The translations under genes and the position numbers were made by a program. A stretch of DNA of 64,000 nt from Aedes albopictus (taxonomy: Eukaryota; Arthropoda; Insecta; Diptera; Culicidae). The stretch spans positions 41,843,155 through 41,907,154 of the forward strand of contig NC_085137.1 of NCBI RefSeq assembly GCF_035046485.1, in the 5' to 3' direction. Below the pieces are notes generated by a model that saw only the letters and a list, made by a program, of their open reading frames with translations, had not been told where the DNA came from and made no database searches. This document shows positions 9,814-20,990 of this stretch, one piece after another (within the stretch, counting starts at the first letter, position 1; every line of letters begins with the position of its first letter).

Positions 9814-11042
9814 CTCAAAATTTCCGCTGCGAACGGCCTTGTCAACTGCCAGTATATACAGTTCCAGTTTTGAACGGAAGCGGAAGATCCCATCAGCAGC
9901 CGAGTCAGCAGCAGCCCCATGATGACATGGACAGCTACGGGAGCTGCGTGTGTGAATCAGTGTTGCAAAAATTCAATTCATTCATTTGAACACTAACCAA
10001 CCAATCTGTTCAGTAATTTTTCCTTCTAGTTATGTTCAAAACGATTTCATTCAATCAGAGCACCTATCAAATGAGAAGCGAATCCTTGTCAATTGAATAA
10101 ATTGTCACTCGAATGAGTAGCTTAACTCGAAACACGAAAAATTCCGCCAGACTGAAAAAATGTCGAATGTCGGGTCAAAGTCAGGTCAATTTTTATCGAA
10201 TGTTGGGCCACTGTTGGACCAACATCGATCAACTATTGGGTCTAAGTTGGGTTTGGTGGCCAAAATAAAAATAGGTGAATGATAGGTTGATGTCGGGTTT
10301 GACGTCATCAACGATGGTAAAAGCTTTGAACCTACAACACCACACATTAATGCTTCCTAGGTCGGGCTCAATTGAATGATATGTGCCTTGACTGAGGCTG
10401 GAGCTGATGTCAATTGAATGATCAGAGGCTATTCAATTGATATTCCGATAGTAAATGGAAAAATGAGTGGTTACCATTCTCAATTTCAGCTTTAAATGTC
10501 GGTTGATACTGACACTTCGCATCACTGGTGTGAATTATTAATGTGAAAGATTAATCCACTCATCGAAGGTAGTGCCTATCTCGCATACCGCATTTGAAAA
10601 CTTTTTATACTGTTGTTTAATAGGGTCCTAAAATGAAAAGTATTTTCCCGGTTTTTCTTTATAACACGAAGAAGCATGCTTTTCTGATATCAATAGTAAT
10701 TTTTCCGAACTTAAACAATGACAGAATAGTTAATTAATTCGAAAATAAAATAATGGCGAGCAGGTCTTGTTTGACATTCGAGGTCAACCTTGACGTAACG
10801 AAAGTGGAACGGCGGGTTGCAAAAGACATCACATTGGCTCACTGTTGACAACAAATGTTCCTGTTTGATATACACGATAAACAAAATTTATACAAAATTG
10901 AGTGCTTAACAAGATGTGTTGCAAAAAATATTAAAAAATTAAAAAACTTATTTTATGGGCTTCGCCTAATATAAATACTTAAAAAATGAGTAAATATGCC
11001 TTATTAATCAATGCATGATCGATTTATGCAGAAATTGAGATA
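9814..11042. other. Unassigned AT-rich stretch
   Basis: After about 150 bp that may be the tail of the pseudogene (AGCAGCCGAGTCAGCAGCAG near 9894), the rest has no recognised gene. Around 10160-10300 the words GTCGGGT(C/T) and GTTGGGTC recur (TGTCGGGTCAAAGTC, TGTTGGGCCACTGTTGG, ATTGGGTCTAAGTTGGG), a short degenerate repeat. The word TCAATTGAATGA recurs around 10370-10430. Confidence 0.4.
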
Positions 11043-11300
11043 CAGTAGACGTTCGGTCGGTGCAAACGATTTAACTGCCATGCTTTTTAGCTGCAAGTCC
11101 GGTAAGTGCATCAAATTTGCAGTTATCGCACCGCCAAACGTCAAAATGGTGCGCCATGTCAGCCCAAATAAACAGTCAGATCACGTTCACGGTTATTTTT
11201 CATCGTTTGACAACTTGTTGACATCTGTCAGTCGTTGCAGTTACCGAATTTCGTTCGCCAGGTGAAACTTTAACATGTTGCAGTTATCGAAAGTCTACTG
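11043..11300. mobile_element. pogo-like MITE, CAGTAGAC ends, TA target
   Basis: A 258-bp element. The left end is CAGTAGACGTTCGGTCGGTG and the right end on the opposite strand CAGTAGACTTTCGATAACTG. TA flanks both ends (11041-11042 and 11301-11302). Internal GCAGTTATCG/GCAGTTACCG words occur as subterminal repeats. CAGT-starting ends with a TA target are typical of pogo/Tigger-type elements. Confidence 0.7.
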
Positions 11301-11657
11301 TAGGCCTTTAGGAGCCTATTGACTAGGAATTACCAAACTGATGTTCCAAAATGGAACACTTTTCATCAATTCAAGGAATCAATGTTGTTTGCACTGTCAT
11401 CCATGATATTTGGAAACTTTGGTGAAAATATGTTTGAAATGAGTGCAATACTTATCTTTAATACTTGTACGGCAATCGTCAAGGTTTGTTGATTTGGTTC
11501 ATTAGGATACGAGTTTGACGGTTCGATAAGGTATTTTTGGCCTCACACTATTCGCTTCTCTACCTATTTTCTCTGAGGTGGTGCTTGATTCGTTGCGATG
11601 ATTCAGAAATGCCGACTGGGAGATGGCAGCGCGTTTTGTTATGAAAGCAACATACAA

Positions 11658-12275
11658 TATTTAAAAACCAATTTGATGTTTGTATGGGAGCGATTTGTCG
11701 AATCACCCCTCGTCGCATTTTGTACACGGAGAAACTGAAAAACTCAAAATTAGGTACTTTTAAACTCAATTTTGAGTTCTTTTTCATCTCCCTTTTCATG
11801 CGCTCTTTCTGTTGTTGTCAGAGAGTGAAGAGCGAAACAGCCCAACTCTTGCAGTTCCGTGCGTCAAGCCAACACTGAGTTTCTAGCACAGTACTCAAAT
11901 TTGAGTGAATACAACCTAGTGAAAATTTCGGTTGGGTGGAAAAAACTTAAAATTAGGTATTTTTTTCACATGGAAGCAAGCGGGAACAACCCAACAAAAA
12001 CATCGATTCCATCAACTCAATATTGGCTTGACGCACGCAACCCCGAAGTTGGGTGGATAGAACTCACTTTTGGGTAGTTTCGTCTCTCCGTGTACTGGGC
12101 GGAGCTGTCAAGCAGTTGCCCAGCTGTCAAAATGGTGATTTCAAAAAATATCTTTGAAATTGATTATAGGTATCACAATTAAGTACTAAAAATCTGAAAA
12201 AATCATAGTGGCTCAGAAAAATATGCTCTTTTGTATAAAAACAAAAAATCAAGAGATTTTTCAAAATTTAAAAAC
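11658..12275 (+). repeat. Dispersed repeat copy 2, interrupted by a MITE
   Basis: The two halves (11658-11724 and 12093-12275) join into one copy of the family seen at 3204-3548, 25901-26246 and 28197-28532. The 5' part is truncated relative to those copies. The interruption falls at ...CGCATTTTGTA|CTGGGCGGAG. Confidence 0.75.
11725..12092. mobile_element. TA-flanked MITE nested in the dispersed repeat
   Basis: A 368-bp insert, CACGGAGAAACTGAAAAACT...TCGTCTCTCCGTG, with TA duplicated at 11723-11724 and 12093-12094. The empty site is confirmed by the intact copies at 25.9 and 28.2 kb. The words AACTCA(A/C)(T/A)TTTTG occur near both ends. It is non-coding. Confidence 0.85.
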
Positions 12276-12415
12276 AAACGCTTGAACATTACAGTAAAAA
12301 TACCAAATTTCCCGGAAACGGAATCCCCTCTCGCCACCGGGCTCCCGCGCGTCACACGTCAGAAAACAAAAAAAAAACACTCGCTTGCGCAAACGGCCCC
12401 GCAGTCGAGCTGCTG

Positions 12416-12730
12416 TCAGTTTCACTATCCACCGAGTGAAAACCACCGTTTTGCCTTGCACTCCTCCGGATTTTTACTCGGGAAAAGTGTTCCGTACGGC
12501 GAATGCGGCCATTTCCGCGCTCGATCCGCGTTTCGATACAGAGGCGAACGATCGCGGGGTAGTGAGATTTAGTGCGTTTCGGGTTCACGCGCGGTAGCAC
12601 AAAATTTCAAGTGACTGAATATTGTTGCAGCAGCAGCAGCAGGAGGAATCCCAGGAATGCTTCCCCGTCGTCGTCGCGGCGTCAAACAGTGAAAAGTGTT
12701 GGCCTTCTTACGGGAAACGGAAGAAAAACG
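12416..12730 (+). promoter_or_regulatory. Promoter and 5' leader of the secreted-precursor gene
   Basis: A CpG-rich island (about 12300-12730) precedes the start codon at 12731. A TCAGTTTC initiator-like word is at 12416, and leader-type sequence (GTGAAAACCACCG, CAGTGAAAAGTGTTGG) follows. A CAG-repeat tract (GTTGCAGCAGCAGCAGCAGG) lies in the leader. The start position is an inference from the initiator word. Confidence 0.5.
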
Positions 12731-12789
12731 ATGAAAACCAGCCTGTGCTGTACGTACTGCACCCTGCTGGTTGTGTCGCTGGTGTCCAG
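12731..12789 (+). CDS. Secreted-precursor gene, exon 1 (signal peptide)
   Basis: Encodes MKTSLCCTYCTLLVVSLVS and then two bases (AG) of a split serine codon, ending at a strong donor CCAG|GTGAGT. The stretch is a typical signal-peptide start: one basic residue, then a long hydrophobic core. It joins in phase with exon 2 at 21955 (AG|T = Ser), which continues SLLFILVASEA, completing the hydrophobic core and a plausible cleavage site. The splice agreement in phase, reading frame and hydrophobic character is the main evidence that both pieces are one gene. I do not recognise the product. Confidence 0.75.
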
Positions 12790-13597
12790 GTGAGTCCCCG
12801 GATGGCGCCAGGGTCTTGTGCGGGAGATTTTCATTTATGGTGTACTCCTATGGAATTGAGGGCAAAGGGGGGCGGCTTAAGAAAGCGAGAGCCGTTCTTT
12901 GTGATGGATTTCAATGGTGGCGGAGATTATTGTTGTGTATAGGCTTCTCCCACGTCACGGGGGAGTTGTCAATATTCAAGGACTTTCCGTTTCTAGTATG
13001 ATGCAATGGAATTGCAAGATTGTAGGTATACGTATATCTGTTGAGACACGTATTTATACAGTTAGTGCTCTCTACATCACACCATTCTTCTCATGCACCC
13101 TGGCTAGTACGAGTACCAGTGATTCCCAAACATTTGTTGGTCTCGAGCCACTGTGAATATGGTCGAACTTTGTTGCTTATAGAATCAATAGATATATTCT
13201 GGAACACGGTTATATGGGATGATATTAAGATTGGAAAAACTCTTATAATTGTAATTTATTCTTCAACGTAAACCTGTCAGTTACATTAACTTTTAACAAG
13301 GTTCCTGTATACTTTTTGGGTTCAATTTTGGCCCCATATAAAAAAATTCAGCTCGAGCTTTTCTAAGATTACAAACGATTTACTTTGAGATAAATTACTT
13401 TAAAAAACCTCAGGGGTCACCCCATGATTCCTAAAATTAAGACGATGAATGATTAAATCATTTGTGTATTTTATGTAGGAAACTTCACGGAGAATTAGAC
13501 ATCAAAAGACTGCAAAATGATTCGACACTTATAGAAAAAGTTATTAAGCTCCCGAGTGAGAAAATAACGATTTCTAATACACCACTGACGAATTCTA

Positions 13598-14043
13598 TTA
13601 AACGTTATTTTCTCTTAAATATCTTAAATTGTGCAAGTTGTTTCGTCCAGCAGCGAGCTCCAGTATGATGTGTTTCGTCTTGGCATGTTCTTTGCTTTTA
13701 ATCATTTCACAAGCACCTTTGGAGTCTGTTTCTACTACTGTTGTGTCGTATCTTTTTGTTGTACAAAATTTGACTGCTTCCCTTATTGCCATTAACTCTG
13801 CGTTTGTGATGCTTGTGTTTGTAGGGATGTTCAAGGAACTACGGCATAAGAAGATGCGCTAACCGGAACAATTGGGGCAGTGGACCTTGTGTTTCTCCGA
13901 GACAATCAGCTGCCCTTCTTAAGTCTCACTTAAGATTAAATCCTCGTCTTTGGCGTTTTCTAATCGATACCGAATTGGTTTTATTGCTGCTGTTCTTTGT
14001 TGTGCTGTTATTGCGAAGAGTTTAATCTTACCTAGTTTGGGTA
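13598..14043 (-). mobile_element. LINE fragment, RNase H domain (minus strand)
   Basis: The - strand frame from 13834 reads NAELMAIREAVKF followed by VVETDSKGACEMIKS. This matches the second and third acidic blocks of an RNase H domain of I-like LINEs. Upstream on the same strand (about 13850-14043), LGKIKLFAITAQQRTAAIKP continues the ORF2 thumb/linker with frame breaks. It abuts the + strand LOA element head to head. It is 5' and 3' truncated and non-functional. Confidence 0.6.
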
Positions 14044-14322
14044 GTGGCTACGGTTAGGATAGCTCAGATCAATCTTCCGCATAAAAGAACAGCAACGATC
14101 AATCTTTGCAGACTTATGCAAAATGGCACAGCCCAAGTGGCCTTGGTCCAAGAACCTTGCTTTCGTAAGGCGAATTTGTATCTAGGAAATCTTGTGAACC
14201 CGGTGTTTGCTACTTTCAGTAAACATGAAATGGCAAACTCGCGTGTCATGCCTCGAGCCTGTGTGCTTGCCAACAATGCAATAGTTGCTACACTCATCTC
14301 TGAACTAACCACCAGAGGTGTA

Positions 14323-15234
14323 CAGGGGATACTCAAAATAACTGCGACAGGTAAAATGTTCACTTTTCAAAAAATGTTCAACTCGCTGTAACTTTTCGAA
14401 AAGAGCATCAAATATTCTCAAATTTTTACTGTAAGCTTATTAACTAGTTGTGTATCAGTGGTTCAACATCAAGCCATTCTACACAAAGTTATAAAGATTC
14501 TAGAAAAAGGTATAATTATCCGATAGCCAGCTTTGAGCTGTTATATCTCCGGATTCAATGAACCGAGTGCAATGAAATTTTGACCATTCAAGACTTATAT
14601 AACGAACTTTGGAAAACATTTCACTTTACTTGAAATTTTTAACAAGAAAAAAAGGTATAGAAATTTAATTTTTTCCACGATTTTTTAGTAAATTTATCTA
14701 TTTTTCATGTGCATCCCATTACTTTTTCAATTTAATTCCGGCTATTTGGTAGCGTTCCTTCCAAACATAAATATATTCAAGTCAATTAGAGGGAATTTAA
14801 ATGAACTATAATTACTATCTCGAATTTTGAAACGATGATGAAGTTTTGGATAAATTGGTGTTAAATTAGAAAAATATTCTAATCGTTTTAAATTTTCTTT
14901 CGTGTAAAGAATTTAAAGTTTAGTCAAAAGTTTTTAATAGCTTATTATAAAAGTCATAAATGATCAAAATTTCATTGCATTCGGTTCATTGAATCCGGAG
15001 ATATAACAGCTCAAAGTTGGCTATCGTATAATTATAACTTTTTCTAGAACCTTTATAACTTCGTGTAGAATAGCCCGATCTTTTCAAAAATTCGACCACT
15101 GATACACAACTAGTTGATGAACTTGCTGTAAAAATTTGAGAATATTTGATGCCTTTTTCGAAAAGTTACAGTGAGTTGAACATTTTTTGAAAAATGAAAA
15201 TTTTACCTATCCCAGTTATTTTGAGTATCCCCTG
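14323..15234. mobile_element. Foldback element with ~270-bp arms, TA target
   Basis: A 912-bp element, CAGGGGATACTCAAAATAAC...TTATTTTGAGTATCCCCTG, with TA at 14321-14322 and 15235-15236. The arms are about 90% complementary for roughly 270 bp, through GAGCTGTTATATCTCCGGAT and TTGTGTATCAGTGGT. The core is AT-rich and non-coding. It splits the LOA endonuclease domain. Confidence 0.9.
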
Positions 15235-15478
15235 TATGTGCTATCACAATTGATGTATCTGTTGGAATCCTCAACAGGAAATACGTCTATTGTTCGGTTT
15301 ATTTACCGCATGATGAACCATCCCCTACGGATGCTTTCAAACAAGTTATCGCATACTGCACTTCGAAAGACCTTCCGCTAATTGTTGGCAGTGATGCTAA
15401 TGCTCACCAGCTCAGACATTAACTTGAGAGGCTCCAGTTTGATGGAGTACTTAAGTAGTACAGATCTTGCATTACTTA

Positions 15479-15897
15479 CAGGGTACGAAAAACGGATCAC
15501 GCCGAGAAACAAACGCTTTGTCCTAAGCGGTGCATGTCGGTAACAAAGGCGCTCCGCAACAAACGCATGTCAAGGGATGAGAGCAATAAAACGAATATCG
15601 CTTGCCGTGCGTGTGCCGATATTTCGGCTTTTCTGTTGAAATTTTCGACACACATCATCGAATTCATGAGCATTTGGACGAATTAAGACTCTTGCCATCC
15701 TCAGAGTCGAGTTTCAGTTGTAAAACAATGCGAAAATCACGATGTGAATAGAACGAGACAAATATTCCTACCGTTTTTGTTGTGAACAAACTCGGGAGAG
15801 ATTTTGTCATTATCTGCTAACGAAAAAACAAAGCGTTGTTGCAGTGCCTTCCTTGTTGCCTATTTTTCGCTTGCGGTGCCATATTTTGCGTACACTG
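15479..15897. mobile_element. hAT-type MITE inserted in LOA endonuclease
   Basis: A 419-bp element with ends CAGGGTACGAAAAA and, on the other strand, CAGTGTACGCAAAA. It has a perfect 8-bp target duplication, ATTACTTA (15471-15478 and 15898-15905). Excising it restores ALLNIGNHPTFMVSAREKV, a continuous LOA frame, so both boundaries are independently verified. Confidence 0.92.
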
Positions 15898-16588
15898 ATT
15901 ACTTAACATAGGCAACCACCCAACCTTCATGGTATCTGCTAGAGAGAAAGTGTTAGATATAACGTTTTGCTCTAGTAGAATTAGTCACGAGCTGACCAAT
16001 TGGCATGTGTCAGATGAAGAATCTTTATCTGACCATCGCTACACCTTTTTTGAACATTTAAATGTTACTTCGCAAACTTTGCGTTTCAGGAATCCCCGGT
16101 CAACAGAATGGGCTCTCTTTACTGATATGGTTGCGGCCAAATTTCATGGATACTCACCATCCGTTGATACTCCAAGCGTTTTAGATGATTTCGTTGATAC
16201 TACAACGACCTTCGTCATGGATGCTTTTGAAGAAGCATGCACACTACGGTCTGTGAAGATCACAAGAGGAACCCCTTGGTGGAACTCTGATCTGGCGAAA
16301 CTCGGGAAACAATGTAGAAACAGTGGGAACAGACGATGTTCGGCTGGTTCGGAGGCTTTCAGGTCGGCTCGAAAGGCCTACAGGAAAGCTCTTCGGTCTG
16401 CTGAACGATCCGGCTGGAAAAACCTTCGTACAAATGTTTCCAGTTTGAGTGAAGTCAATCGGTTGAACAAAAGACTTGCGAAATCTAAGGATTTCCGAGT
16501 GAACGAACTTCGTTTGTCAAATGGCGATCTGACTTCCTCTGATGAGGAAGTTCTATAATTCTTATTCAGCACACACTTCCCTGGATGT

Positions 16589-18007
16589 GTGGATATTACA
16601 TCTTCGGATGAACCTGATGTCTTTTCTTGTAGTTATGATTCTTTAGCTTCGGCTCGGAGTATTGTAACTATAGAATTGATTGAGTGGGCTCTTAATAGCT
16701 TTGCTCCTTTAAAATCTCCAGGGGCAGATGGAATATATCGTATTTTGTTTCTAAAGGGATTTGATTATTTCAAACATATTTTGAAAAAAATACTTGTTTG
16801 CAGTTTTGCTACAGGGTATATTCCCAAATCTTGGTGGGACATAATTGTGAAGTTTATTCTGAAAGTGGGTCGTGCGTCGTATGAAGAAGCAAAGAGTTTC
16901 AGACCTATCAGTTTGACCTTTTTCTTCTGAAATGCTTAGAACACATTGTGGATCATCACATCCGTGATGTTCATCTGGCCAACGTGCCTCTTCATGTGAA
17001 CCAACATGCCTACCAATCTGGTAAGTTCACTGCGACTCTTTTACACAAGGTTGTTTACGATATCGAGACAACATTCGCTCAAAATCAATCTTGTTTGGGT
17101 GTGTTCTTAGATATCGAGGGTGCCTTTGATAACGTGCCTTTCGATGCCTTATTGGAAGCTGCACGGAGTCATGGTATATCTCCAATGATTTCCAATTGGA
17201 TTCATAAAATGCTCAAAAACCGATATCTCTTCTCGACATTGCGTCTAGCAGGAATTAGTAAATTGAGTGTTTGTGGATGCCCCCAAGGGGGAGTCTTGAC
17301 ACCACTTTTGTGGAATCTCGTAGCAGATACGCTATTGAGGCAACTCAATAATAGCGGTTATCCTACTTATGGTTTTGCCGACGACTACCTAACATTGTTA
17401 GTTGGTATGTGTATCATGATCATCACCCTTTTCGAGCTGATGCAAAGCGCCCTTACCCTTCAGGTAGTTGAGGGTTGGTGTCGCCAATATGGCCTTTCAG
17501 TTAATCCGAGTAAATCAAAAGGCGAAACCGTAATGGCGTTCAACCTTTGCGTCTCTATGATTCTGAAATCAATGTGACTGATCAGGTAAAGTACGTTGGA
17601 GTCATTCTTGATTCCAAGCTTTCCTGGACACCTCATATTGAGTTCAGAATCAAGAAAGCTTGTATGGCCTTCGGGCAATGCCGACGTACCTTTGGTACAA
17701 CTTGGAGTCTAAAACCCATGTATATCAAATGGATTTACACAACTGTTGTTCGGCCAATATTGTCCTATGGATGTCTTGTGTGGTGACAAAAGGGCGAAAT
17801 TAGAACGATCCAATCAAAGTTAGGCCATCTCCAAAGGATGTGCTTAATGGCGATGTCTGGAGCGTTCTCTTCAACACCCACGGCAGCGCTTGAAGTTCTC
17901 TTTGACGTTGCCCCACTACACATTCATCTCAAACAAGAAGCACTTTCTTGCACTTACCGTCTATGGGTACTTGGTTTACTGGAGGAAACTCCTGTGAACC
18001 GCAGTTA
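16589..18007 (+). pseudogene. LOA ORF2 reverse transcriptase segment (broken)
   Basis: RT motifs in order: PLKSPGADGI (about 16700), FRPISLT (16900), LGVFLDIEGAFDNVPF (motif A, about 17094), CPQGGVLTPLLWN (motif B, about 17278) and YGFADDYLTLL (motif C, about 17368). The thumb follows: VKYVGVILDSKLSW at 17586 and PILSYGCLVW. Frameshifts near 16930 and 17540 and stops at 17785 and 18006 make it inactive. Confidence 0.9.
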
Positions 18008-18364
18008 AACACACACCCCGTTGTTTCCACTTTTGGTGAATTGTGACATAGTTGTCCTTGCTCCAAGAGGTCTTACAATAATTGCTTGTAATTTTCCATA
18101 TATGACATTTTCCACGAAATTCCCTTCCCGGGAAGAGTGGACATCTGATTATCTGGAGAGAAGTATTTCAGATGGCATTGTATGTTACACTGATAGCTCC
18201 CTTCTCGAAGGTCGAGCTGGTGCTGGTATTTATTCTCGTGAGCTGAGGCTGCATCAGTCTTATTTACTTGGTAGACACTGCACCGTTTTTCAGGCCGAAA
18301 TTTTTGCTTTTATGTGCGGAGTGCAATCAACACAGCAGCAGCACGTAATGGGCAAAGTAAGATA

Positions 18365-19513
18365 GGGTAAGAAATCAAACTTTGAACTAGTCAAATTGTA
18401 ATCTTAATTTGAACCATTTCGAAATTCATTAAAACGACGTACTTTTTAGGCAAATATTGTTCCGAAAAAGATGTTAAACTGCTTTCCGTGTTATAACCTG
18501 ATAACATGGACTTTAAAAGCATTAAAAAAAGCGTTTTTGTCATGGAAAACAGGCAATTGAAAAATCACTATGATTTCACCCATTTTCCCCCAGAGAAAGC
18601 ACATTTTCGGTGCACTCGTTCAGCTCATGCATTGTATCACACGCAATATGTGAACACGTCAAATGAAAGCTTATTTATCGTAGAATCTACCAACCTAATA
18701 ATATTCCGCATTATTTGTCATAAAATTACCAAATTTAAGTAATTCTTACTTGGAGAATGTTATCTTAAGTTGAACCATTTATAATCTAAATTTGAACTAG
18801 TAAACGGGGGCAAGCTTCCAGTGTTGGCCAACAGACTGCGCTAGTGGTTGTTATGTTTACTCTTGGGGGATGAAAAAATCCAAATTTAGTTTCCAAGTTC
18901 CTGAAGAGTTTAAAACATTCTTAAGCTAGTATGACACTCTTTGACCAATGCCAAATATTTGACCATTTTTGACAGTTAAATTTTGACCAAGGTGTACATG
19001 GCAAACAAAAATATTTGTCACTCTCGAAAAACGAATAGGGACAAACAGAGCCAAACAACCTGCCAAAATTTATCTGTCAAAAGTGGTCAAATATTTGGCG
19101 TCTGGGCAAAGAGTGTAATAGCACCCTTAGTTGAAATTCCACTGCCTAATGAAAAATAGTTATGGGAATTAGCAGATCCATGTGTTTTTCTATTGTTCAG
19201 CACGAAATTGGCTGTTGTGGGAGATGCTCGAGCTGCTGCCGCCGGTAGTTCAAATTAAGATTAAAATTGGTTCAAATTATGATAACGATGGTTCAAATTA
19301 AGATTAAAATCATTGTTGACGAATAATCGAATTTTTCAATGAAATTCGGTGCAAATACAAACTATTTACCACTTAACAGAAAGCTTATACCCGTGGCTTT
19401 CATGTACATAACATTTTGCTATAGTAAATTATTTCCATGTGGGAGAAAAAATCACTCAAAATTTGCGCTACTTCGGAAAGCTGCAATTTGGTTCAACTTT
19501 TGATTACCTACCC
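18365..19513. mobile_element. 1.15-kb TA-flanked DNA element with subterminal repeats
   Basis: Ends are GGGTAAGAAATCAAACTTTG and, on the other strand, GGGTAGGTAATCAAAAGTTG. TA is duplicated (18363-18364 and 19514-19515). Excision restores GKVRYFCSDSQAA in LOA RNase H. Subterminal words AATCTTAATTTGAACCA occur at both ends (18399, 19253 and 19290 in reverse). No transposase was seen. A smaller MITE sits inside it at about 18925-19127. Confidence 0.85.
18925..19127. mobile_element. Palindromic MITE nested in the 1.15-kb element
   Basis: Arms TGACACTCTTTGACCAATGCC and, on the right, GTGCTATTACACTCTTTGCC pair through CCAAATATTTGACCA and TTTTGACAG. The left flank is TTAA and the right flank TTAG, so a TTAA (piggyBac-like) target is possible. 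Confidence 0.65.
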
Positions 19514-19545
19514 TATTTCTGTTCAGATAGCCAGGCTGCTATTAA

Positions 19546-19628
19546 CCTTCTTCGTGCATTAGCTTGCGCTTACCTCGCTGATCTAGTGTACGTTATGGGG
19601 TCATAATGACCCCAATGCATGACTAGGG
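19546..19628. mobile_element. 83-bp TTAA-flanked mini-MITE
   Basis: TTAA is duplicated at 19542-19545 and 19629-19632. Ends are CCTTCTTCGTGCATTAG and, on the other strand, CCCTAGTCATGCATTGG. The centre is the perfect palindrome GGGGTCATAATGACCCC. Removing it restores AAIKALASAN in LOA RNase H. The TTAA target suggests mobilisation by a piggyBac-type transposase. Confidence 0.8.
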
Positions 19629-20049
19629 TTAAAGCACTTGCTTCGGCCAACTCTAGGTCGACGATAGTTATCGCTAGTCAAACTCAAATCGAGGAGCTGA
19701 ATTCAGCAAATGCTGTTCACCTTGTATGGGTACTTGGCCATTCTTCCATAGCTGGAAATGAATTGGCTGATGAGTTAGCTCGCTCTGGAGCATCACATGA
19801 CTTCATTGGCCCTGAGCCTGCTATTCCGGTATCGAAGTGTTGGATAAAGCTTCAGATTCACACCTGGGCTGTCACTCTACACAGACAATATTGGAACAGT
19901 TTGAAGTCATGTCGTCAAACAAAATTGTATTGTACTGAGCCATCTCTAGGGGTGGCAAAGTGTCTAACAAATCTGTCAAAGCAGAATTGCAGCTTACTGG
20001 TCAAAGCATTGACTGGCCACTGCCGACTCAGCTATCACATGGCGAATAT

Positions 20050-20215
20050 GGCATGGTACACAAATTACGTAACGCTAAAATCAGCAATTTCAGACTCCCC
20101 CCTCCCCCTTGTAACGCTTTTTGTATGAAAACCAAAAATATTTTGTAAGGATCGTAACGCTAAGCTGGACTCCCCCCCCTCCCCCTATAGCGTTACGTAA
20201 TTTGTGTACGATGCC
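20050..20215. mobile_element. 3-bp-target MITE (TACACAAATTACGT family)
   Basis: Ends GGCATGGTACACAAATTACG and, on the other strand, GGCATCGTACACAAATTACG. The TAT duplication is at 20047-20049 and 20216-20218. The core carries C-runs (CCCCCCTCCCCC) on each side. Excision rejoins MAN-QQADSF in the LOA C-terminus. Relatives are at 24426-24657 and 46200-46359. Confidence 0.85.
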
Positions 20216-20343
20216 TATTCAGCAAGCTGATTCATTTGTATGTGATAGCTGTGAATCCGATTATGGAACTTCGTATCATTTGATATGTCTCTGTCCAGTT
20301 TTTGTGCAACTGCGTTTCCTAGTACTCGGTAAACAGTTATTAA

Positions 20344-20600
20344 GGTGACTTGGTGCATCACAGAATTTTCATAGGAATCATTGACTTTTTAATTTTCAAT
20401 GATTGTTTGCCTCGCGTTTTTGAAGTGATAAAAAACGGGCAATTCTGCAGTTACGCAGTAGAAAAAGTATCATCACACTCACCACGAGTGAGCATATGGG
20501 ATGATACATTTTCATCCAAATTTGCGCTTTGGTAACTGAGTTTTATCACTTTGAAATTTCGAGCGAGATTTCAATGATGCTGATGACGCACTACGCGTCG
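20344..20600. mobile_element. 257-bp TTAA-flanked MITE
   Basis: TTAA at 20340-20343 and 20601-20604. Removal restores the LOA C-terminal reading (ATTAAGTGAAACTGACTTCA). The ends GGTGACTTGGTGCATCA and CGACGCGTAGTGCGTCA are only partly alike. A short open frame within is not similar to anything. Confidence 0.65.
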
Positions 20601-20990
20601 TTAAAGTGAAACTGACTTCAGAAACCTGAATCTTCAGGACGTTCTGTTGTTCTTGACCCGCTGTGGTAAAGAGCTATAGGCTCTCTTTTCGCTTTATGCG
20701 CTATCACAGTGCCCTTCTCAGGGCGCTGTCTGAACCCATTATGGTACGCTTATGCGTTATTACAGTGTCCTTTTCAGGACGCTATGTGAACCCATTGCAT
20801 TGTGGTACGCTTTTGGGTGCATGACGATCCTATTCCCTTACCTGTCCGTTCCCCTGTCCTATCCTTTTTCCTTTCCTTCTTCGTCAGGTAAATGATGAAT
20901 AGGCTCGTGTTCATGGCGATGGCACAAATTTCCCAAATGGAGGAGAACGTGCCTCTGGAGCCGACCTACTGATACCTGATACCTACATTA

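Larger units (their letters stand above)
14044..16557 (+). pseudogene. LOA ORF2 endonuclease segment (broken)
   Basis: Three coding islands: 14044-14322, 15235-15478 and 15906-16557. The first reads IAQINLPHKRTA then VALVQEPC, the catalytic Glu block of AP endonucleases. The second has LIVGSDANAH. The third reads GNHPTFMVSAREKVLDITFC and ESLSDHRYT, the terminal SDH motif. A small deletion after SDANAH removes part of the domain. The last island extends into the linker (GTPWWNSDL) that precedes the RT. The gaps are the transposon inserts. Confidence 0.85.
18021..20679 (+). pseudogene. LOA ORF2 RNase H and C-terminal CCHC segment (broken)
   Basis: The four acidic RNase H blocks are visible: IVCYTDSSLLEGRAGAG (about 18179), VFQAEIFAFMCG (18290), FCSDSQAAI (19516-19542) and GNELADELARSG (19754). 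The C-terminal CDSCESDYGTSYHLICLCP (about 20239) is the CCHC-type motif. The tail FLTRCGKEL ends at TAG 20677-20679. Four transposon inserts interrupt the segment. Confidence 0.87.
14044..20990 (+). mobile_element. LOA-clade non-LTR retrotransposon, 5' truncated, six-fold interrupted
   Basis: Carries an APE-type endonuclease, a reverse transcriptase with an FADD box, RNase H and a C-terminal CCHC-like motif in that order. This is the LOA-clade layout known from mosquito Lian/Loner elements. ORF1 is absent. The ORF has several stops and frameshifts. Six insertions break it: 14323-15234, 15479-15897, 18365-19513, 19546-19628, 20050-20215 and 20344-20600. Each can be removed at its target duplication to recover a continuous LOA protein alignment. 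The 3' UTR runs from 20680 to about 20990, with GCGCTATCACAGTGCCCTTC-type repeats. Confidence 0.9.

Noticed and set aside
20350..20535. Short open frame of 61 codons
   Set aside because: Lies inside the TTAA-flanked MITE; no similarity.
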